DNA from: CAVQEG01 sp963711465
GTDB lineage: Bacteria; Bacteroidota; Ignavibacteria; OLB7
Assembly: GCA_963711465.1 (NCBI GenBank)
Contig: CAVQEG010000002.1
Coordinates: 372,001-436,000, forward strand
Length of the DNA stretch: 64,000 nucleotides
Direction: 5' to 3'
The translations under genes and the position numbers were made by a program. The notes beneath the pieces were generated by a model. It searched no databases. It saw only the letters and a program-made list of their open reading frames with translations, and was not told the origin of the DNA. This document shows positions 28,561 to 36,603 of this stretch, one piece after another. Numbering within the stretch: position 1 is the stretch's first letter; every line of letters begins with the position of its first letter.

Positions 28561-30594
28561 ATGAAAACCTCAAAAACATGGGGAACCGATCACCATCGCC
28601 TCCTACGGTCTTGGGTACGCTACAGTCTCAGGTACGGCATAGTGCTCGCAGGTCTCATGTCGATGCTCCTTTCGTCGGCCGCCGCTCAGCCCTGCAGTTG
28701 TGCCGGCGACTTCGACGTCCTCACCAATTGCATTGAGACGCGGGTTACGCGCACGGACGACACGTCGAACAAAACCTGCTACGAAGTAATCGTGTACAAT
28801 CATCAGTTCAGCTCGAACTCGAGTCTCTGCACTACCTACGATCAGACGCAGTACCTTACGTTCGAACTGGTTCACCCGGACTGCTTCCCGGGCCAGCTGC
28901 AGATTTTTCCCAGCGATGGATACTACGATGGCTGGATGTACATCGATCCGGCCACGAACACGTGGTATCCCTACTACGATGACACGACGGGTCACCCGAG
29001 GAAGATCACGTTTATGCTGACACCGGACACCGTCAATGGCAAGGCGCAGCCCGCGTACTTCAGGCAGTGCGACGTCGATACGTTCTATGTGTGCTTCGAC
29101 TGCATTTCCGCGACGGAGGACTCCCTGATGCGCGATCCCAACTGTGAAGCCGTCCCTCCGGCCTCACCCGGCTTCCCAAACGTGCCCGCTTCGGTCTGGC
29201 CGGATGCCTGCCCGCCCGTCTGTTACGACCCCAGCGACCCCGATCAGTCTCTTGCCTCGCTGATGGACATGCGCGTGTACTTCAGCGATGCGAGCGGGAA
29301 CAATCTGTGCACCAATGAAAGCGGGCCGACCGGCCGAACGTACGATTCGCTCAGGGTGGAGCCCCAGATCTGCGATTTCTCGGGCTGCCGGGATAGCTGT
29401 ACGCGATACTACACATCGTGCAATTCCTGGTCGATCACGTGGGGGTGCGATTACGCGGATGTCGTCGTGGTGAACGACCATGCACGCCCATCGTGCGATC
29501 CAGTCTACAGCTTCGAATTGGACTTCTATCCCGATGGACTGAAGTTGTGTCGGAAGGATCCGCCTCCGCCGTTCAGGAACTGGATCGTGACGTATGATTC
29601 GGTGACGGGGCGACTTCGCTACGACGCTCCCGCCGGAAGTCCAGGCCTGCTTTCCTGCGACTCGTTCAAGGTTCGGGTTCCGTTCTGTTGTGGCGACACG
29701 AACTACGTTGGCGTCGGAATCAGCGGTGGACGCTGCGGGGCGGACCACTTCGCCTGCATCGATGAGGAAGAGCCCTACGACAGTTGCTATTACTACCCAG
29801 GGTCGGACGACCTCTACGACGGCACCAACACGCTGCTGGCGAGCAATCCCGGCTGCGGCAACTGCTTCTATGGCGGCCACGACTACGCCCGGTGGATCAC
29901 CGGCAACGACGTCGTCGGCCCGAAGGACACGTGTGATACGCTGATCATCTACAACCGCAACCAGACCGGCGATTGCGGGAATTCGCCGACGGGGAACAGG
30001 GCCTGGACCAATATCATTTTGGACAGCGTGCCGATCGGGTGTACCCCGAGCGCATTGGGCTGGACGCCGAACCAACTCAGCCCCAACCAGTGGATGCTGG
30101 CACCGCCGCCAGGACAACGTCCGCCGTGCGATTCGGTGGCGATTGTCTTCTGCTGTGGCTACACGCCGCCAAAGGTCCGTTGGGAGACGCAAGACGGATC
30201 GGGTACGATCGACGTCGACTCAGTCAATGGCGCGACCTGGGAAGGGGCGTCCTACCGTATCACGGCGCCGCCGGCAGAGTCCGGTGGGACTGTCGAGCCC
30301 TCCCGAACCGCCGCACTCGCCGGGTTCGAACTCGGTGCCGTCGCACCCAATCCGTCGACGGGGGGCGTCGTGATCCCGCTCTCGGTCGGAGCGTTGGCAT
30401 CGGGAGACGGTTCTGCCTCCATCCAGGTCTTCGCCATCGACGGGCGGATGGTTGCCCAGATGCGGCAGAACGTCCACGGCAGCTCGGTTGCGACCCTTGC
30501 GATCGACGCTACGTCATGGCCGAACGGTAGCTACCTTGTGCGGGTCGTCATCGAGGGACACGAGCTGTCGACGTCGTTCAACCTCAACCGATAG
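28561..30594 (+). CDS. Cys-rich T9SS-secreted protein L
   Basis: 677 residues from MKTSKTWGTDHHR, with a hydrophobic stretch (LAGLMSMLLSSAAAQ) acting as a signal peptide. The mature part begins CSCAGDFDVLTNCIETRVTR and is unusually rich in Cys, Asp and Tyr, with several CC and CxxC pairs (for example VPFCCGDTNY, CGNCFYGG, VFCCGYTPP). The last 80 residues form a T9SS type A sorting domain: GAVAPNPSTGGVVIPLSV, IQVFAIDGRMVAQMRQ, WPNGSYLVRVV. It would be exported to the surface or medium by the type IX system. The function of the Cys-rich body is unknown to me. Paralogue of N and of fragment P; always followed by a PKD/Ig-like protein gene (M, O, Q), so the pair probably works together. Confidence 0.88.
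   Translation: MKTSKTWGTDHHRLLRSWVRYSLRYGIVLAGLMSMLLSSAAAQPCSCAGDFDVLTNCIETRVTRTDDTSNKTCYEVIVYNHQFSSNSSLCTTYDQTQYLTFELVHPDCFPGQLQIFPSDGYYDGWMYIDPATNTWYPYYDDTTGHPRKITFMLTPDTVNGKAQPAYFRQCDVDTFYVCFDCISATEDSLMRDPNCEAVPPASPGFPNVPASVWPDACPPVCYDPSDPDQSLASLMDMRVYFSDASGNNLCTNESGPTGRTYDSLRVEPQICDFSGCRDSCTRYYTSCNSWSITWGCDYADVVVVNDHARPSCDPVYSFELDFYPDGLKLCRKDPPPPFRNWIVTYDSVTGRLRYDAPAGSPGLLSCDSFKVRVPFCCGDTNYVGVGISGGRCGADHFACIDEEEPYDSCYYYPGSDDLYDGTNTLLASNPGCGNCFYGGHDYARWITGNDVVGPKDTCDTLIIYNRNQTGDCGNSPTGNRAWTNIILDSVPIGCTPSALGWTPNQLSPNQWMLAPPPGQRPPCDSVAIVFCCGYTPPKVRWETQDGSGTIDVDSVNGATWEGASYRITAPPAESGGTVEPSRTAALAGFELGAVAPNPSTGGVVIPLSVGALASGDGSASIQVFAIDGRMVAQMRQNVHGSSVATLAIDATSWPNGSYLVRVVIEGHELSTSFNLNR
29560..30033 (+). 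repeat. 474-bp block identical to 35497-35970
   Basis: This stretch inside gene L agrees base for base (by line-by-line reading) with 35497-35970 in gene N. The sequence on both sides differs at many synonymous positions. This is the pattern expected of a recent gene-conversion tract. Confidence 0.85.
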
Positions 30595-30605
30595 ATCGCG
30601 CTGAT

Positions 30606-30644
30606 CGGGCGGAGCCGGCGCCTCGGTGGTGTCGGTTCCACCCG
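30606..30644 (+). terminator. Hairpin between L and M
   Basis: Arms cgggcggagccg (30606-30617) and cggttccacccg (30633-30644) pair with one mismatch and one G-T. The same hairpin occurs after gene N (36542-36587) and after fragment P (40257-40301), in each case between the Cys-rich gene and the PKD/Ig-like gene. There is no U-tract, so it may be an attenuator or mRNA-stability element rather than a full terminator. Confidence 0.5.
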
Positions 30645-30664
30645 AGCGGCAGACGAGTCGCATC

Positions 30665-33600
30665 ATGGTTCGAAGAGTGCCTATCCAAACACCCGCCGCG
30701 ACCGAAGAGAGCCAGCCAACGCTCTCATGGCTCAGCACGCCAGTCGAGCGTTGCCGGTGCTGCGTCGAGCGACCGGAACCCTTCGTCAGACTCAGGGCAG
30801 GCCGGCGCCGTGGGATCACGCGGCCGTCTGCAGCCCGTACTGTACGTGCGGCCAAGCGCCTCGTCACGCTCGTTCTGCTGACCGTGATTTCCGTGACCAC
30901 GGGTCTGGCGCAGCACGAACAGGATCACTGGGCGTTCGGCGATCACATTCTCCTGTCATTCGTCGGCGACACCGTGCGATTGGACTCGTGTCCCATGTGG
31001 GCTATCGAGGGATGCGTATCGGTTAGCGATCCCCGTACAGGTGATCTTCTATTCTATTCAAGCGGCGATACCATCTGGAACCGGGCGGGACAGGTAATGG
31101 CGGGCAGCTGGACGTCGCCGGACCGTTCGTATGGGGACTGTGTTCAGAGCGCCGTCGCCGTCCCGGATCCGGCCGATCCCGATCGCTACTATCTATTTAG
31201 GAATCACGAGGATTACCTGACCGGGACCGTCGGGGTTCGCTATACGCTCATCGATATGAAGGGTGACGGTGGAAACGGAATGGTCGTTCGTGATGGCGTT
31301 GCCATCGACGGTCCGACGACCGAGGCGCTGGTCGCCGCCAAACAGTGCGACGGGAAGGGATACTGGGTGCTGTGCCGGGACCTGTACGGTGCCGATGTGC
31401 GCGTGTTGCTGGTATCCGACACCGGTATCGTCGAGACCAATGGAGGTCGCGGCATCAGCTTGGTTCCGTACGGCAACGGCGTCGTTCCATGGTATGTTGG
31501 CTCATTAAAGGTAGCTCCGAATGGACGACTCGTTGCGATGGCATCCAGTAGCGACGGACGGATGGAACTTTTTCGATTTGATCCGGCAACTGGAGTTCTC
31601 AGCGATCCGATCGTACTCGAGGTTGGTGATGGTTGCTCACCGTATCTCTCGTTCTCGCCCAACTCGAGTAAACTGTATGTTTCCAGTCGATCCCTGGTGC
31701 AGTTCGACGTGTCTGTGCATGAGAAATCTCGGATCCAGAACTCTCGATTCATGATCGGTCCATATGCGCGAACGATGCAGCTTCACTCCGACGGCAAGTT
31801 GTACCTCAATCTGCCCAGCTACGTGGGGAGGATTTCATTTCCCGACAGTAGTGGCACGGCGTGCGACTACGACCCTGCGTGGTTCAAGCTCCCGGAGTCG
31901 ATGTGGAATCCGATTGGCCTGCCGAACTTCATCGACGCGCTGCACCCGTGCGGAGTGGTGAGGGCACGCTTGCTTCCGGGCGATACCCTCATCTGCGCCG
32001 GCACCGGTCTGGTGCTCCGTGACTCGAGTACGGGTCCGGTCGTCTCGCGACTCTGGCGGATAACAGGGGACACGTCGATGATCGACTCGAGCCGGGACCC
32101 TGGACCGGTGTATTTCGACCGCCCCGGCACCTTCCACATTTCCCTGTTGGTCACCGGCTCGGATGGTTTCACCGACGCTGACAGCTGCACGATCGTGGTC
32201 GTGCGACGGCCGTCAATCGCGATCGAGGGTGCGACGTCGATCTGCACTGGTGATTCCGTCACGCTCACGGCGCGCTCGGCGTTGGCGGCCGACTGGTTCA
32301 GCGGCGGCGTGGAAATCTGCGCGGGCTGTTCGGCGCTTACGGTATCGCCGCCGTCGACGACGACGTACGTGGCACGCGTTGTGAACGACGCGGGGTGTTC
32401 GGCCTTTGATACTGCGGTCGTCACCATCGTACCACCCCCACCGCTGGACGCGGGTCCGGATGTTCGTATCTGTGCCGGTGATTCCGCGTCGCTCCTGGCA
32501 AGCGGAGCCGACACCTATGCGTGGTATCCGGCGGACGGACTCTCCTGCACCGAATGCGCGGCACCGACGACCTCCCCCGAAGGGTCGACGACGTATTACG
32601 TCACCGGCATGAATGCGACCGGCTGTTCGGCCGTCGACTCGGTCCGTGTGGATGTGACGCCACCGCCGCAGCTCGCGATCGACTCCCCCGATTCGATCTG
32701 TGCCGGCGCGTCGACGGTACTGGCCGCCCACGGCGCCGGGCACTACGCGTGGTGGCCCTCGACCGGACTGAGCTGCGCCGACTGCCCGGCGCCCATTGCA
32801 TCGCCCGTCGCATCGACGTGGTACTTCGTCGAAGGACGCGACAGCAACGGGTGCGCGGCGGTCGATTCGGTGCTCGTCGATGTCGTGGCAGCTCCCGTTT
32901 TGAGCGGTGGAAATGTTGTGCGCATCTGTGCGGGTGACACAGTGCAACTGGCCTTCAGCGGCGGCGGCTCCTATCGCTGGACTCCCGCCGACGGACTGAC
33001 GTGCGACACGTGTCCTGCGCCCCGGGCGTTCCCTCGCACAACGACCCGATACCTGGTGATGGGCACCAATGGCTTCGGTTGTCGGAGCGTCGACACGGTC
33101 ACGGTCGTCGTGGCCCCACGTTCGACCGGCAATCTCGCAGTTTCCGCCGCTGCGGCACTCCGACCTGGAACGACCGCGCGCGCGGATGTATCGTCGGACG
33201 CACCACTACAAGCCGCCGTTCTTTCCGTCGATGTGTGGCACGATCCACTGTCTTGCCGAGTCGACAGCGTCACACCTGCCCCCGGACTTTCGAGCCAATG
33301 GGCCGTGTCCTGGTCACGCTCGAGCGATTCCACGTCCACCGTCCGACTGACCGCGGATACAGCGAGTACGCTCGACCCCGGGCCCCTGTTTTCACTATTC
33401 GTCCGCCCGTTTCTGGGGCGCTCGGATCACACGGTGCTGTCGTTGACCAACCTCGTCGTGGTCGGCGGGTGCGTTGACCTGACCGGTTCGCACACGACGA
33501 TTGCACTGGACTCCGTCTGCGGACTCGATCTCCGCCTCATCGAACTGAACGCCGGGCATCGCTCCCTCGCCTCACCCGTTCCCAATCCCGTCTCGACGAC

Positions 33601-33823
33601 GGCCACCGTGCGGTTCGCTGTGCCCCTGAAGGGGCGGTCATGGCTACGGATCTACGCCGCGGACGGTCGCATGGTCGAGACCATCCTCGACGCGGTCCTC
33701 GACCCGGGAGAGCACACCATTGACATCGATGCCACGACGTTGCCAAGCGGTCGCTACACGCTCGAGCTGGGACAGGAGGGATGGACCGAATCGGTCGCAA
33801 TGATGGTCATTCGCGCCAACTGA
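30665..33823 (+). CDS. T9SS-secreted beta-propeller/PKD/Ig-like repeat protein M
   Basis: Paralogue of O and Q. The start is uncertain: ATG at 30665 gives about 60 extra residues before the signal-like KRLVTLVLLTVISVTTGLAQ, whereas O and Q begin just before that segment; no closer standard start exists. The mature protein opens HEQDHWAFGDHILLSF. A propeller-like N-terminal half follows (SDPRTGDLLFYSSGDTIWNR, YLSFSPNSSKLYVSS), then a PKD-like domain (GTFHISLLVTGSDGFTDADS), then four Ig-like repeats of about 85 residues, each with CAGDS.. and a Gly-Cys-Ser near its end. It closes with a T9SS type A domain (VPNPVSTTATVRFAVP, LRIYAADGRMVETI, LPSGRYTLEL). The layout resembles gliding-motility/adhesin proteins of Bacteroidota. 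Surface or secreted adhesion is inferred. Confidence 0.82.
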   Translation: MVRRVPIQTPAATEESQPTLSWLSTPVERCRCCVERPEPFVRLRAGRRRGITRPSAARTVRAAKRLVTLVLLTVISVTTGLAQHEQDHWAFGDHILLSFVGDTVRLDSCPMWAIEGCVSVSDPRTGDLLFYSSGDTIWNRAGQVMAGSWTSPDRSYGDCVQSAVAVPDPADPDRYYLFRNHEDYLTGTVGVRYTLIDMKGDGGNGMVVRDGVAIDGPTTEALVAAKQCDGKGYWVLCRDLYGADVRVLLVSDTGIVETNGGRGISLVPYGNGVVPWYVGSLKVAPNGRLVAMASSSDGRMELFRFDPATGVLSDPIVLEVGDGCSPYLSFSPNSSKLYVSSRSLVQFDVSVHEKSRIQNSRFMIGPYARTMQLHSDGKLYLNLPSYVGRISFPDSSGTACDYDPAWFKLPESMWNPIGLPNFIDALHPCGVVRARLLPGDTLICAGTGLVLRDSSTGPVVSRLWRITGDTSMIDSSRDPGPVYFDRPGTFHISLLVTGSDGFTDADSCTIVVVRRPSIAIEGATSICTGDSVTLTARSALAADWFSGGVEICAGCSALTVSPPSTTTYVARVVNDAGCSAFDTAVVTIVPPPPLDAGPDVRICAGDSASLLASGADTYAWYPADGLSCTECAAPTTSPEGSTTYYVTGMNATGCSAVDSVRVDVTPPPQLAIDSPDSICAGASTVLAAHGAGHYAWWPSTGLSCADCPAPIASPVASTWYFVEGRDSNGCAAVDSVLVDVVAAPVLSGGNVVRICAGDTVQLAFSGGGSYRWTPADGLTCDTCPAPRAFPRTTTRYLVMGTNGFGCRSVDTVTVVVAPRSTGNLAVSAAAALRPGTTARADVSSDAPLQAAVLSVDVWHDPLSCRVDSVTPAPGLSSQWAVSWSRSSDSTSTVRLTADTASTLDPGPLFSLFVRPFLGRSDHTVLSLTNLVVVGGCVDLTGSHTTIALDSVCGLDLRLIELNAGHRSLASPVPNPVSTTATVRFAVPLKGRSWLRIYAADGRMVETILDAVLDPGEHTIDIDATTLPSGRYTLELGQEGWTESVAMMVIRAN
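30779..30802 (+). repeat. Dispersed-repeat-like motif in the M leader
   Basis: The word cccttcgtcagactcagggc resembles the short dispersed repeat (CCTTCGACAGGCTCAGGGC type) common in many environmental genomes. It lies between the hairpin and the M signal sequence and is absent from the equivalent places before O and Q, so its insertion may explain the missing start of M. Only one copy was seen in this window. Confidence 0.35.
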
Positions 33824-33841
33824 TCGCGGCGTCGTGTGCCC

Positions 33842-33876
33842 ACGGTCGGACTCGCCTTCGCCGTCAGTCCGACCGT
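33842..33876 (+). terminator. Hairpin after gene M
   Basis: An 11-bp perfect inverted repeat (acggtcggact / agtccgaccgt, 13-nt loop) starts 19 bp after the stop of M. A weak T-rich stretch (gatttctttg) follows. The likely role is transcription termination of the L-M pair. Confidence 0.6.
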
Positions 33877-34013
33877 ACGGCGGTCGATTTCTTTGTCGTG
33901 CAGCGGCGCGGACTCACGATGACAGCTTCGGCTCGCGCCGGGGAGACTCCAGGATGACCACCACGCCTCGCGCCTCCGTGGGCGACGGGGAGCGGCCGAT
34001 GGCGCCACCAAAT

Positions 34014-34421
34014 TCAGCGTGATCGTCCGGACCGTTGCTCCACCCTCCCCGCCCTCTTCTCCCCCAGCGACAGATGGTGGTCGTTGATACGATCCCCCTC
34101 CCGACCGTCGTACTGCGGGCCGAGATGATACCACGGCGCGGTCTCCACGTCGCGGCCGCGATCCTTCGTCCACTTGATGTTCGGTTTGTCGCGCAGAACG
34201 CCGGCGCCCTTCTTCTGGATGTCCGGCACCGTCATGAACGGACGGATGTTCAGCCGGACGCCGTCGTTGATGTCGGGATTCCATCCGATCGGCTGCTCGG
34301 CGAGCTGCTTCCAGCGCACGAAGATGTCGTACGGCTTCGGCAGCCCGCTCGCACAGCGTTCCTCGGCTATCTTCGTCCAGTGGTTCAATCGGATGATATC
34401 AATCGTTGGTACCACGAACAT
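34014..34421 (-). pseudogene. DNA methyltransferase C-terminal remnant
   Basis: About 135 residues: IRLNHWTKIAEERCASGLPK, then PIGWNPDINDGVRLNIRPFM, KKGAGVLRDKPNIKWTKDRG and GDRINDHHLSLGEKR. This is the tail typical of class I SAM-dependent adenine DNA methyltransferases of the large Eco57I/PglX-like group; no SAM-binding or NPPY motif is present because only the tail remains. The homologous part ends at about 34421, where sequence related to the promoter of N begins. A relic of a lost restriction-modification or phage-exclusion system. Family assignment is from motif recall. Confidence 0.6.
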
Positions 34422-34423
34422 TG

Positions 34424-34430
34424 TATATTC
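34424..34430 (+). promoter_or_regulatory. TATATTC box upstream of gene N
   Basis: On the plus strand, TTGTATATTCTCGATCC lies 66 bp before the ATG of N. Same heptamer as upstream of the DUF4062 genes, supporting its use as a general promoter element here. Confidence 0.4.
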
Positions 34431-34495
34431 TCGATCCAATCCCGGGCTGCGCATCGTCGCTGTCCACTTCCTTCATGCGTCAACGAGGCACCACA

Positions 34496-36534
34496 ATGAA
34501 ACGCCCAATGACTGCACCATTCCCGGGGGGGGGGCGACTGACCGCCACCGCCTCCATCGCGGCCTGGCCGCGTTGCTCCTTGTAATCAGCCTGACTCCCG
34601 TCGCGCGACGTCCCGCCACGGCTCAGTCCTGCAGCTGCGCCGGTGACTTCGATGTCCTGACCAACTGCATCGAGACGAGGGTCACCCGCACCGATGACAC
34701 GTCGAACAAGACGTGCTACGAGGTGATCGTGTACAACCACCAGTTCAGTTCAATCCCGAGTCTGTGCACGACGTACGACCAGACGCAGTACCTGACCTTC
34801 GAGCTGGTGCATCCGGACTGCTTCCCGGGACAACTGCAGATATTCCCCAGCGACGGATACTACGATGGCTGGATGTATATCGATCCTGCGACGAACACGT
34901 GGTATCCCTACTACGATGACACGACCGGTCATCCCCGGAAGATCACGTTCATGATGACGCCGGACACGGTCAATGGGAAGGCGCAGCCGGCGTACTTCAG
35001 GCAGTGTGATGTCGACACGTTCTACGTGTGCTTCGACTGCATCTCGGCGACCGAGGATTCGCTGATGCGGGATCCGGACTGCGAGGCGGTCCCTCCAGCG
35101 TCTCCGGGCTTTCCGAACGTCGCCGCCTCTGTCTGGCCCGATGCCTGCCCACCGCTCTGTTTCGACCCCAGCGACCCGGATCAGTCGCTGGCGTCGCTGA
35201 TGGACATCCGGGTGTACTTCAGTGATGTCAATGGGAACAACCTCTGCAGCAACGAAAGCGGGCCGACGGGAAGGACCTACGATTCACTCAGGGTCGAACC
35301 GCAGATCTGTGACTTCTCGGGTTGCCGCGACACCTGCACCCGATACTACACCTCCTGCAATTCCTGGTCGATCACCTGGGGGTGCGATTACGCCGATGTG
35401 GTCGTCGTCAACGATCATGCGCGCCCATCCTGCGATCCGGTCTACAGCTTCGAGCTGGACTTCTACCCGGACGGTCTGAAGTTGTGTCAGAAGGACCCGC
35501 CTCCGCCGTTCAGGAACTGGATCGTGACGTATGATTCGGTGACGGGGCGACTTCGCTACGACGCTCCCGCCGGAAGTCCAGGCCTGCTTTCCTGCGACTC
35601 GTTCAAGGTTCGGGTTCCGTTCTGTTGTGGCGACACGAACTACGTTGGCGTCGGAATCAGCGGTGGACGCTGCGGGGCGGACCACTTCGCCTGCATCGAT
35701 GAGGAAGAGCCCTACGACAGTTGCTATTACTACCCAGGGTCGGACGACCTCTACGACGGCACCAACACGCTGCTGGCGAGCAATCCCGGCTGCGGCAACT
35801 GCTTCTATGGCGGCCACGACTACGCCCGGTGGATCACCGGCAACGACGTCGTCGGCCCGAAGGACACGTGTGATACGCTGATCATCTACAACCGCAACCA
35901 GACCGGCGATTGCGGGAATTCGCCGACGGGGAACAGGGCCTGGACCAATATCATTTTGGACAGCGTGCCGGCCGGTTGTTTTCCCTCGGTTTCAGGCGGC
36001 TGGTCAGCCCCCGGGACTGGCCCAAACCAATTCACTCTGACACCTCCGACCGGACCACGCCCACCATGTGACTCGGTGGCAGTTGTCTTCTGCTGCGGCT
36101 ACACACCTCCGAAGATTCGCTGGGAGACTCGAGACGGATCTGGTACCATCGACATCGATTCGGTCAACGGGGCAACCTGGGAGGGCGCGTCCTACCGTAT
36201 GGTGGCGCCGCCGGCGATGCCCGACAACGGTATGGCGGCTTCAGGCGACGCCGCGCTCGCGGGATTTGCCCTCGGCGCCGTGGTGCCCAACCCTTCAACG
36301 GGAGGAGTCATGATTCCGCTGTCGGTTGGAAAGCTGACGTCGGCAGACGGATCGGCCTATGTGCAGGTCTTCGCCACCGACGGACGGATGGTCGCGCAGA
36401 TGCGGCAAAACGTTCACGGCGGTTCGGTTGCCAGCGTTGCGATCGATGCTTCGTCGTGGCCGAACGGTAGCTACCTTGTCCGGGTGGTTATCGATGGTCA
36501 CGAGTTGTCGACGTCCTTCATCATCAACAAGTAA
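34496..36534 (+). CDS. Cys-rich T9SS-secreted protein N (out of frame at a G10 tract)
   Basis: Paralogue of L with the same Cys-rich body (SCSCAGDFDVLTNCIETRVT and so on) and T9SS type A tail (LGAVVPNPSTGGVMIPLSV, WPNGSYLVRVVIDG). The natural start ATG at 34496 (MKRPMTAPFPGGG) reads into a run of ten G (34524-34533) and then out of frame to an early TAA. With eleven or eight G the frame would join ATDRHRLHRGLAALLLVISL, a good signal peptide, and continue to 36534. As sequenced, the gene is off from this start. It is followed by the conserved hairpin and gene O. The function of the body is unknown. Confidence 0.82.
34524..34533 (+). repeat. G10 homopolymer in the signal-peptide region of N
   Basis: Ten consecutive G, 28 bp after the start codon. 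A change of one base (to eleven) or loss of two (to eight) restores the reading frame. This is the classic form of a slipped-strand phase-variation switch, but it is also a frequent sequencing-error site. Confidence 0.8.
35497..35970 (+). repeat. 474-bp block identical to 29560-30033
   Basis: Second copy of the identical block shared by N and L; see 29560-30033. Confidence 0.85.
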
Positions 36535-36541
36535 CTCGCGC

Positions 36542-36587
36542 CGATCGGGTGGAGCGCGGTTCCCTTCGTACCGGCTCCGCCCGATCG
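36542..36587 (+). terminator. Hairpin between N and O
   Basis: Arms cgatcgggtggagc (36542-36555) and gctccgcccgatcg (36574-36587) pair over 14 positions with one G-T. Same element as between L and M and between P and Q. Confidence 0.6.
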
Positions 36588-36603
36588 ACGAATTCAACCG
36601 AGC

